Below, in pieces: positions 44,546-54,346 of a stretch of DNA of 64,000 nucleotides; position 1 is the first letter of the stretch; the number at the start of each line of letters is the position of its first letter. The DNA comes from Amoebophrya sp. A120. Lineage: Eukaryota; Sar; Dinophyceae; Syndiniales; Amoebophryaceae. Made by a program: the position numbers and the translations under genes. Where the stretch lies: positions 12,135,832 to 12,199,831 of the forward strand of contig CAJINV010000001.1 of NCBI GenBank assembly GCA_905178155.1. The letters run 5' to 3'. Below the pieces are notes generated by a model. That model saw only the letters and a list, made by a program, of their open reading frames with translations, ran no database searches and had not been told where the DNA came from.

Positions 44546-45687
44546 CAGAGAGGGTGCTTCAGCAGAACGTATCCATCACGCCAGCGACACCAGGAGCATT
44601 GTCGAAATCCCAGCGATGCTCGGAATGTACGTCCAATGTGCTGCGGACGGCGCACTTTCTGTACGCAGCACCAGTACCTAGTAGCCCCTCCTTTCCAGCA
44701 TCCCTGGAGAGACCCACAGATTTGACCGAGCGCAAGCGTTGGACGGCCAACTTCGATAGCAGTAGTTCAGCCGCTCATGATCAGAATCCTCGTCCCGGCG
44801 AAAAAAGTCCTCCTAGATGGGTAAGTTGCGCACACAAGGTTCGTCGCGCGCTAAGTAACGGGATGCCAGCTTGGCGGTTGTAGGGCATCCATGCTAGCGC
44901 AACGTACTTGGACAAGCATGATACGCAAGCGGAAACACGAAAGTTGCCTATGCTCGCAAGGGATGACGAGATACAACGGAGCCAATCATGAGCAGCGGCG
45001 TGCGACTCCGACACGCGCGCGGTCCCCCTGCTAGTACTAAGTAGCACCATCGCAATAGAACAAACTGAATCGGCTTTAATATTTGCCGCAGAGACTCCAT
45101 CTTGATCGGATTCGGAATTGCTGTAGCAGATGTCACCAGAGAGATGTGTTCGCTTGGAGTTCTTGACCAGATGCAGCTCTCACTAGACGTTATTTCTTAG
45201 TGCGTTTCGTTTCGAGTTCGTCTTCGTGCGTGAGGACGAGGAGTGAAAAGATTCTGACATAAGACACTAAGAAATTGCAATTTTGTTCGGAGCAGCATTT
45301 ATTATTTTGATTATCGAAACTCAAACTACAAACCGCCGCCCTGGTTTTTTAAACAAGCACTGAAAAGAACCTTCATGCGTCTTTATCAATCTTTTATTGG
45401 TTGGAAAAGCTCCGCGTCCGCTTGGCGTCTCGAATCACCTCATAACGCGGTTGGCAAGCTTAGTACTTGCTCGACTAAGCTTATCGTTTTACTTTCTGAA
45501 ATCTTCTCGACTGCTTCTACATACGTATGAGATAGGGCTAAAGTGGTCACAAACCGTAGCTGCTATGATAATCATCTTCCGCCGCTTCGCTACTTGCAAA
45601 AATAAATTTTCCAATGCTCTGAAAATAATCTAAATTCTTCTAGCGCTACCTGGAGAACACGCACCTAGAAACTGAATTTTCCCAGCC
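44546..45687. other. Coding-like tail, then AT-rich spacer
   Basis: The first 275 bases stay open in another frame and encode exon-like sequence (SKSQRCSECTSNVLRTAHFL, LERPTDLTERKRWTANFDSS) ending exactly at a consensus donor, TGG|GTAAGT, at 44821. No ATG precedes it in frame. It may be an exon of a gene I cannot assemble. The rest, to 45687, is AT-rich with nothing recognised. Confidence 0.4.
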
Positions 45688-46742
45688 ATGGTCACTTTAG
45701 CGTCGGCGCCGTCATCTTCGTTTTCCGCAAGCCAACGGCAGGAGCGGAAGCGCGACAAGATGCGGCATTCGATGGTTGACATTGCGCTCGTTGCGTGGGA
45801 GCACTGCACCCGGAAAAATTTGCTGCCGCTGGCCTGCTATGTCTGCCTCGTCGGATCGGTCCTCGCGTTCTGCACGTAAAATTTCCTCTGTTTTTTGTCC
45901 ATTTTTCGGCCGTTCGTTTCCGTTCGTTCACAGTCAAGATTCAAGAAAAACTGACAGTCAAGAGGACCTTTTTCATGATATGTCACAAGACCACAGAGGA
46001 AAAGCAACACACACCAACCCTTACAACTAGGTGGATCGAGTTCGACCTGTTCAAGTTTCTGATCAAGAAGCGGTACCGCAACGCCATCTATATGTGGGCA
46101 GTGCACGTATTTATCGCGATTATCACCTGCAAGTACTACTACAACGAGCGGGTTCGGGACGTGTTGAAGCGGTGGATGGTTAAGTGTGTCATCCTGAAGC
46201 GAAAGGAGCGGCAGTCCTTCTTCTACTACAGCACCACGTCGCGCCGCACGGTCGCGACCCAGTGCTCCCTGCTGTCGCCGGAAGAGGAGAGTAGAAATGG
46301 AAGCAAGGACGACAGTGCTGGTGCAACTGACGACGCAGAAGCAGAGTCCTCGCCGTCGTCATCCGGTTCGCAGCGCAGCCGCGCCGGGTCGGACGACGAG
46401 GTCAAGATGGAGGCGTTTGCGGGCCTCGAGCCCTCCGAAGAGGAGCGCAGCATCGTGCGGACAAACTTCTTTGCAGCGATGGGCATCTACGCGGTCGTGT
46501 TCGTTGCACATGTGCTCTCACTCGTGATGTGCTTGCTGCTCACGTTCACCTTGGTGCCGGTGTACTCGCTTGTGAAAGACACCGTCGACTTCTTCTACGC
46601 CATCGGGGCGCGCTTTTCGCTCGCCTTCTCCTCGAAGCGTGAGGAGCCACAAGCGAGCCTGGTGCACGACACGGGGATAAAGACAGAAGGCGACAGCGCC
46701 ACCGTGGGAAGTGATGAGCAACAGGTGACGAAGAAAAGATGA
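45688..46742 (+). CDS. Multi-pass membrane protein, 299 aa
   Basis: Exon 1 is 45688-45875 and exon 2 is 46031-46742 (900 nt). The intron is GT-AG (GTAAAA donor, TAG acceptor at 46030) and joins AFCT to WIEFDLFKF. Four hydrophobic spans are visible: LLPLACYVCLVGSVLAF, NAIYMWAVHVFIAIITCKYYY, AMGIYAVVFVAHVLSLVMCLL and the adjoining LTFTLVPVYSLV. Between the second and third spans is an acidic Ser-rich loop (about residues 145-205) probably exposed to the cytosol. The basic start (SQRQERKRDKMRHS) favours an N-in topology. Family not recognised. Confidence 0.75.
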
Positions 46743-46879
46743 TAGAGTGCTACTTACCTGTGTGAAGCTGCTGCTTTGCTTAGTGAAGTAGGCACATTCT
46801 TCAGTTACTCCCTTATTTTCAAACGAACTGCAAACGTCTACCGTAAAGCTAAGGCAAATCAAAGAAACACTCGCAAGAA

Positions 46880-49800
46880 ATGAATCAGGTTGCATGTGAC
46901 TTCCCAGCGCAAGTAAAGTCCATCTGGATGACGGAAGAAAACAAGCGGCTGCTGAAGGCGCAGAACCCGCGGCTCGGGCAGGAAAGGCTGAAGATCCTCC
47001 TGATCTGCGAGTACGCGCCGTGCGAGTTCCACGGGATGGCGGTACGCCTGAAAAATTGCGTACGGGAACTGAGTAAGGATCACGATGTCCGGATCATGAC
47101 CTCGAGAAACAAGGAGCAACTGCAGAAGGAGGGCTTCAACGATGTGCACACCATCGACTTGTACCGACAGATGGGCTATCAAATGCAAAAATGTCTGGGT
47201 CTGGGAGGATGGAACTTGTGATGCGTCCTGTGGGTTACACAAAAATCTGTGCTGCGTGATTGCCAAAAGTTGTCCTTTTTTGACCAAAATGAGCGGGAGT
47301 TTCTTATGCAGGATAAGCATGATAGAGACATCGCAGAAGTTGTCATGGTAGGTCCTGCATCCCAGACCTCATGGGGCATGGAAAATATGCATGACAAGTC
47401 TGCATTCTTCCAGACCCAGACATTTTTACATTTGATATGGGCTACTGCGTCCAGAACTTGTGGAACCCGGGAAACAAGCTGGTAACATGATATCGATGGA
47501 TTTTCATCTGAAATGGTGAAAATGCGAAAAAGCATGTTTCTAGGAGCACAATGTCGCATATGGTGCAAATTTACTGGTGGAAATCAAATCTTAATCTTCA
47601 CACAGTGGTACGCGCCAAACCTGAATCTGGTCGAGAACTTCTTCGATTTTCAACCCGACGTGGTCCACGTTTTCTACCCCTGCATCGTGACACTCCCCGT
47701 CTTCGCGCTGAGCTACTTGCTCGATGTTCCCGTCTACTGCTCCCACCACGTAGACATGACTTACTACATCGGGAAGTACTGGAAGAGCGCGCTCTGCCGG
47801 CGGATGTGTTACTTTTGGTACACGTTGCACGCGCGCCTCCCGGCCTACCTCCTCGGCGACATCAACGTGGCCCCAACGAAGAACGCCCTGGACAAGGAGT
47901 TCGAGGTCCTGTACGCGAACAGTTTTTTGCGCAAGTGCGTCCAGCTCTACGAGTCGTTTGGGTGCTTGTCCTTTCCCGACGACAGCCCGGTGTACGCGGA
48001 TCTGCAGCGGCAGCACCTGGCGCAGCAACGTGAGGAAGAGCTGCAGCTCGCCGCGGAGGAGGAATACGCGCAGCAGTTTGACTTCGTCAACACTTTGGAG
48101 ATGGACAGTAACTACCCACCCCTGCCGCCGTCCTCCGCGCGGTCGTTTGAGCTGACCGCGTGTGACAGTCCGTGCACGACGGCATCGCACCGCTCGGACA
48201 GCGACGGCGAGGAAGAAGAGCTGCCGGAGGTCAGCCTGGACGAATTTCGACAGATGACAAAGTGCACAACAACTACTAGTACTACTGCGTCGCCGGCTCC
48301 GTCCTCATCTGCACAAATTTTGAGCAACAATTCTTTCAGCAAATCTTCTTCTGGTGCCAGCAGCAGCTGCGGCAGTGCCGACGGGAGTCCGCAAGTAAGC
48401 AGGAGAACAACGACAAAAGACCACGAGCTGCTGCGCGACTCGCCGCAGATTCTGAACCTCTCGCCGAACAAAATTGACAAGCTGAGCTTTGGCGAGAAGC
48501 TGCGCGCCTCCGCGAGAAACTTTACTCCCGAGTACTTGCAAAAGTACATGCTGCAGCGCGGACTAGAGGGAAGTAACGATACGGGCAGCAGTTGTTGTGC
48601 GGTCGAGCAAATGAACCCGCCCAACCCGTCGGGTTCTGCGATCCGCAAATCCGTCTCCCTCGACAGTTTGGAAGATAGAATGACCGCCAGTACGTATTCC
48701 GGCATGTCGGAAGACCTTACCAGCTCGCGAATGACAGTCGAGACGAGCAGCAGAAGAGCTAGCGGAAACAACTTTCTCCCCGGCGGTAGTAAGCTGCAAG
48801 CCGGGCCGTCCTTTGACTTCTCGGACTTTATCATTCCAACCTCCGTGGGCTCGTCGTTTCGCGGATCCGATGCTGGAGCGGTAGCGGGGAATGCGACTGC
48901 CGCAAAAACGCCTGTGCTCGCGGAAACCAGCCAGAACCTGATTCGCGGAAACATTCCAATGCACAAGGACGCGAAAATCATCCTCATGGTGCAACGGGTA
49001 AGGACATAATTGATTCCTTACGAAGCCTTTTTTTACTACGGAATGAAAGAAGTGCAAGAATGAACGTGGATGTGATTTTTCCAAAGTACATCACAAGTCA
49101 AGTCAAGCAGTTTGCAGCTAAGAACATGTACGTAGGCAGTTGGTGCTACAAGAGCAATAACCATGAACTCTCTCAGGTTGCCCCCGAGAAGCGCGTCGAA
49201 ATGGCGCTGCGCCAGATGCCCAAGCTGGTTGGAAAATTTCACTTGGTGGTCGTTGGTGATGGCCCGGCTTTCCAGCACTGCGTTGACGTCACCACAAAAC
49301 TGTACCAGTGTGGGGAAAAGAACATTCTGCAGAAGAACTTTTTGTTCCAAGACAACGACGAAAAGAAGACGAAGGTATCGCATGATCAATCGCACTTGAG
49401 CAAAGACATCAACGTCACCTTTCTCGGAATGGTCGCAAACGCTAGACTCCCGGTGCTGTACCAAAACGCGGATTTCTTTCTCAGCTGTGCGGTGTCGGAA
49501 ACCTTCGGTACTATTAAAGCAGAATTTAAAATATTTGGATAATTAGTAGTTTTTGCTGCTGTTGTTTGCTTCATTCGGTCTGTTCGTGTTTTCCCTGTGC
49601 CTGCGTGGTAGTTTGCGTCGAGTTGGCGCTACTCATTTTCAAGACGATGACAAGCTGCTGGTGTTTAGTACTGTGTCACGTGATGAAGAACAGCGAGCAA
49701 AAGAACCTCTCAGCGCCTCACGACCCATCAAAACAAAACAGGCATCACCGTAATCGAAGCGCTCTCGTGCAACCTGGTGCCGCTGCTGGCCCGTTGCCAG

Positions 49801-50034
49801 GTCTTCGAGGAGCTGTACCGGGACTCGAAATTCATCACGGACTGCATGTTCAACACGGAGCAGGAGCTCCTGGACACGTTAACCCGCCTCGCCGACAGGA
49901 AAGAGCGCATTCCGTCCGGCGAGGAGTTGCGGTTTCAGCTGCGAAACAGCATTTTCTTCTCTTGGGACCAGGCCGCAAAAACCCTGGTGTCGCAATACCG
50001 ACAGTGCCAAAAGGTGCGAGCAGCGTTCACGTAA
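46880..50034 (+). CDS. GT4-family glycosyltransferase, SQD2-like, with long insert
   Basis: Exons 46880-47176, 47443-47481, 47606-48997, 49177-49507 and 49742-50034 sum to 2352 nt, 783 aa. Intron 1 is a family B element; the others are GT-AG (GTAACA, GTAAGG, GTACTA). The N-lobe shows LLICEYAPCEFHGMAVRL (Gly loop), QPDVVHVFYPCIVTLPVFAL and VPVYCSHHVDMTYYI, much like sulfoquinovosyltransferase SQD2 and related lipid GT4 enzymes. The C-lobe starts ILMVQRVAPEKRVEMAL and has NVTFLGMVANARLPVLYQNA and the nucleotide-sugar motif SETFGITVIEALSCN, including both acidic residues. Between the lobes lies a Ser/Thr/Gln-rich low-complexity insert (about residues 284-564) absent from the roughly 400-residue family norm. 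Transfer of a sugar from a nucleotide donor to a lipid is likely; the exact acceptor is uncertain. Confidence 0.85.
47177..47437. mobile_element. Introner-like element, family B copy 4
   Basis: This 261-bp element starts TATCAAATGCAAAAATGTCT and ends CCAGACCCAGACATTTTTAC...TTTGATA. The TSD TGGGC is perfect (47172-47176 and 47438-47442). Excision restores CGA CAG ATG GGC TAC TGC GTC in the glycosyltransferase. Neither GT nor AG is available at the borders. Confidence 0.92.
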
Positions 50035-51158
50035 GAATTGCGCAGGCGCAGCGAGCAACAAAAAATACTCGCTTTTGTCTAAGTGTCACGCGATGACAGC
50101 AGCTTTTGTGGGCTGTAGTTTCACCATGCTTCGACATTCTAACTCGTAGTCGTACGTTCCTGGTTGCAAGAGAAGCGACGCTGCGTTAGACTTTCGTCTC
50201 AACACGAAAAGGAAAACACATTTAAAGTAGAAGCAGCTACTGCTACGTACATAAGTGCTTAACGAGATTAGGTGGGCGCCGTAATTCCGAAAGCGAGATG
50301 GGGATTCATTCGCAGTCCAAGGCGACAAAAAATAGTGCTTGTCCATTACATGACGGATGACTACTTCTACAAGAAAAAGAATTTATTTCGATTGCTGACT
50401 GTGTTGCCGACGTAGCCGTCACCTGTTGGTCGTCATCGCTGACGATAATCAGTAGAGTTACGCTTTCGTTGCAAGACCATGCGCCATGATCTTCACGAAA
50501 TGGAACACGACAGTTGGGAAGCGTAAAGATATAGAAAAAAATATGCGCCTTCTAGAAAAACAAAGAAGTACATTATCTTCTACCTCTAAAAATGTCTCGA
50601 GCTTCCTTCAGCCGGCAGAGCCCCATCTATATTTTCAGCCATCAAGGCGGAAGTTCAGCCTATAAATATATATTGATATAGTACGTAGCTTTTTCCCTCC
50701 CCGATTGCCAGAATTGGCTTAGTTATTACCTAAAAGCAGAAGCAAGCATTCCTTCGCGAAAGCCTCCGAAGAAGAGTGCAGCGCATCCTAGAGGAGCTTT
50801 GTTTTTTTTTTCCGCGAGGCTTTGAAAATCTGGTGGCGCAGCGGCAGCTAGTAGGTACTCATCAAACACGCTCTATCAATTTCATGCCAGTTTTTTACTA
50901 CGCTGCGTCTGCCGCTGCCGCAAAGCCCGCGGCCACTCTGCGCTTGAGGCGTTCAATTGTGCAGATGGTGTATCACGGCGGCAGAAAGTATAGGCGATAT
51001 TTTCGCGCTCGCGCAGAGCTGCTACTCTATCGAAGTGATGAACACGAGAAATACCACCGCTTTATTGAAACATTGTGGATGCCGTAGCTTATCCTTGTTG
51101 CTTAGTTGACGAGTACTTTGGGTTTGGGTCGACAACTGTCGATAATGAAGATTTGTTT
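50035..51158. other. Intergenic region
   Basis: No supported gene. A 68-codon frame from the ATG at 50884 (MPVFYYAASAAAAKPAA) ends at 51087; it is basic and motif-free, and I leave it uncalled. Confidence 0.5.
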
Positions 51159-51209
51159 TACTTGACCGACCTCCTCGAGGAGCTTCTCTACCACATAACA
51201 CTATTCAAA
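51159..51209 (+). repeat. 51-bp direct repeat, left copy
   Basis: Identical over 51 bases to 52466-52516. It begins TACTTGACCGACCTCCTCGA and ends ATAACACTATTCAAA. The two copies bracket a GC-rich 1256-bp segment. Confidence 0.95.
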
Positions 51210-51424
51210 TTAGGGCGGAAAAATCGGCAAATCTCATCATTTTTGCATGCGAACACTTTGGGGGGGTAAAAAAAGTTACTCTTTTGGGTTTGTAACTATT
51301 TCTCTTTTTCCTCATCGTCGTGTGCGAATCATCTTCAGCCTTCGTTGTCACTGTCCACCATTAGGTCCTGTCCTTTTTTGAGTGTGAATCTCATCACTTT
51401 GTTGAAATTGTTCAAGCCCGTGTC

Positions 51425-52093
51425 CTACCAACACGGGCAACACTTCCCCCTCTGCCCAATCCAGTCCTGGACGCGATCCCAGGTCTTGCCATCGTCCTCC
51501 ATGTCGATGCCGACAGTTGTAGTGATGGCCTTGGCGGTCGAAGCTGCCTTTTGCTGTGTCCCGGGAACGATGTTATCCTGCTCCTCGTCCTCCTCTTCCG
51601 CGCCCTCCGGTACAAAGCGCAGCCGGCCACCGGTACTGCTATTGGTACATTTTCCGAGCCACACTGCCCCCAGACGGTCGTGGCACTGCGAGCAAGAAAC
51701 GTCTGCCATGTGTCGCTCCGGGTTTTTTGCAACGCCTTTCGCCCGGGTCAGCTCCCTCTCGTTGTCCTGAAGGCGCGTCGCGGCCGGTTGTGCCACCTCC
51801 CTCTCCCGTCTTGGTGAGCGTTCGCGCCGGGGCGCAGCTTCAGGACGCTTCGGCTCAGGGAAGGTGTACTCACGCTGGACCTGCTGGTTGGGTGGTGGAA
51901 GGATTCGTGGCAGGACGCCGGTTAGGTCTTCGTTCGTCCACTGTCCCTCGAGCTCCTCCCGTGTTAGTTTTTCCAGTCGCAGGGAGATACGGCCGCTGCA
52001 CAGAAAAACTAGCCCTGCCCCGGGCCTGGTGTGGGTTTTGAATATTGCAGCAAGGGGAGCCCCTGAACACAAATGTTCTTTCACGGTCGCCAT
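51425..52093 (-). CDS. Possible antisense gene, 222 aa, inside the repeat-flanked segment
   Basis: Minus-strand ORF; the frame is open further upstream to 52306 but the first ATG is at 52093 (MATVKEHLCSGAPLAAIFKT). It would be the only minus-strand gene in the window. The chain is polar, with LEKLTREELEGQWTNEDLTG, an Arg/Glu-rich linker, one CxxC (VSCSQCHDRLGAVWLGKC) that could bind zinc with later Cys, an acidic run (EGAEEEDEEQDN) and the ending GQRGKCCPCW. No known domain is recognised. The opposite strand is also open in places, so coding status is uncertain; the high GC content and the direct-repeat flanks suggest that the segment arrived as a unit. Confidence 0.4.
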   Translation of the reverse strand: MATVKEHLCSGAPLAAIFKTHTRPGAGLVFLCSGRISLRLEKLTREELEGQWTNEDLTGVLPRILPPPNQQVQREYTFPEPKRPEAAPRRERSPRREREVAQPAATRLQDNERELTRAKGVAKNPERHMADVSCSQCHDRLGAVWLGKCTNSSTGGRLRFVPEGAEEEDEEQDNIVPGTQQKAASTAKAITTTVGIDMEDDGKTWDRVQDWIGQRGKCCPCW

Positions 52094-52465
52094 AAGGGCT
52101 TTTGCGCCCCACAGGGCCCGCGCGGCCCTGTGTGGCGCGGCTGTGCCTTTTGCGCGCGGCCCCTGCCTAGGGGCCGGCGGCGCGCACTGCCAGGGCCCAA
52201 GTAGAGCAGGAAACAAGAAAACGCAAAGGGGGCGGCAGCCGCGCTCCTCTGCATAGCAGTCGCGCAGCTGCTCATGCTTGTTTGGGTAGTTGCATTGCTG
52301 CGCCACTTCCGTGGCGGGCTGTAGAACGAGGGCTCAGAGGGATGAAGCAATCGCTGGTGAATTGATCTCGCTTGCGCTGTCGCAATAGGCACAGAAACAT
52401 AGAAAGGCTGAGGGATGTGAAAACAATGGACCTCCTCAAGATTTCGGAACTGTGATCTGGTTGCA

Positions 52466-52516
52466 TACTTGACCGACCTCCTCGAGGAGCTTCTCTACCA
52501 CATAACACTATTCAAA
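52466..52516 (+). repeat. 51-bp direct repeat, right copy
   Basis: Second perfect copy of the 51-bp sequence at 51159-51209. Bases outside the 51 differ at once on both sides. Confidence 0.95.
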
Positions 52517-54346
52517 GATACTTAAATACATCTTGAAAAAAAAAGGACTTATTTATACTAAACACGGGCACGGCATACAATAGGATAAAACTGCAGAAGT
52601 ACCCGCTACCCCACGGCAACTACACCTGGCCTTTCTATCAGGTGCTCCTTCGATTTTTAACAGGGTCTTGTGCTGGGTATTTTTTCCCCGCTCAGTACAG
52701 GAGGAACTCCATCGGGGCTTGTTGTCACCTTTGCTACCAATTCAGCCACATTGTTCTAAGAAATATATCAAGAATGATTCTGCAATATGAACCACTGTAT
52801 ATTACATGTTGACGCTGTAGCTGGATATGTTTTTGCGCTCCTTGTATACTACAATTTCAATTTCGCACATTGTGATTGGATCCTCAAAAATACGAAGGGT
52901 CCTTCGGGCTCTATTTACCCTTCGTACTTTCTACTAGCGGCTCGTTCTTGGTAGAATGAATTTTCATACCGAAGGAATTCGAGGGCGGGTTTTTGCAGGA
53001 AGGAGAAGCAGGAACAGGATTCCGATTCGAGTCACGAAATCAAATGAAAGAAGAATATGAAAACAGGGAAACTCAAAGAATTTACAAAGACGACATCGAA
53101 AAAGCTCGACGCATGGCCGTGGCCAGTGAGGGGACTACTCAGCTTTGTCTTCGATAAAGTGCTTCGCGACGTGTTCGCATTGTTCCTAAAACGCACGTGA
53201 GTAAGACGTCTGCGCCAACATCACACGTTCGCACAGCACCGGCGGTCAGCGCAAGCAGCAATGAAAACGTCTGTGATCGATTTCAGAATGACCAGTCTAG
53301 CGTGAATGGCGACGAGGAGTTGCGATCCCGTAGTAGGTCGATCTTCATTGGGTGTGTTTGTTTGAGATCTGTTGCGTGTACTAAGCGGAAACCGCGTTGA
53401 GATCAGTTCCGTGAAAGATGAACCGCATATCGGGTCGCGTTGGAACAAGAACGCTAGATGAGTGGTCGAGTCCTCAGCGATCAAAGTCGCTCTCGAAGTT
53501 ACGCTCCCCTGCACCACAGCGATATGTATGATGAATTCCAATGTGTGTGCGTATTGACCAAACATGAAGTCAAGGAGTTGATCAAACAGGATAACGAACT
53601 AGAACAGGAGCCGTGCCTAGAAGTTGTACGTTATTGGCTGGAGCAGCATCACCATCAGCATCCATCGCTATCCCGATTGGATCATTCGTCTGTCGTGCGA
53701 ATTGTTGCGGAGCGTCAATGATACCGTCTGATTAAAATTCTTTACCCAAAACCAGAATCGAAGAGCAACAGAGATTGATTGGTAAGCGTGGTATCGCTCG
53801 TCGAGTAAGTACTCGCATACACCAGGAACTAAAAAAGTATACACAACACAGTAAGTTGTAAACGAGTTGTGTCCTGATACGTATACTCGAGAACATGAAC
53901 AAAGAGAATAGAGACGGACCAAACGAGATCATAGATGAGAATAACAGAACAAATACACTTGTCGATGAAGAGATGTGAACATGTCAAGTTTATCATCGTT
54001 TTAGAGTATTTGAGACCGTCGGTCAACGAGAAAATTGTGGCCCCGTACCACGTACACGTACGGAGAAACAAACATAAGGAATATCTAGAAGTAGGAGTAC
54101 TCCTTCTACGTTACTACAAGTCGTCGACAACAATTTCATACGAGAACACGCTGCGATTCTTCACAAACACAAATTCTCTGTAATTATTTTGATTCCTTTC
54201 CTAGGAAATAAACAACAAGAGGAGCCCGAATGAAAGAAAAGAATAAGAAATAGAAACGTCGCCCCAAGACGCCTCAACACGACCCGTACTTATTATCACC
54301 ACTTGATCGACGGTTCACGACCCAGCAGGGCGGGGGAAAGTCAAAA
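52517..54346. other. AT-rich intergenic region
   Basis: No supported gene. An 88-codon frame at 53458-53721 (RYWLEQHHHQHPSLSRLD) has no motif and is not called. Confidence 0.5.

Noticed and set aside
51159-52516. Solo or paired LTR retrotransposon
   Set aside because: The repeats are only 51 bp, lack TG...CA ends, and the interior shows no gag, reverse transcriptase or primer-binding site that I can recognise.
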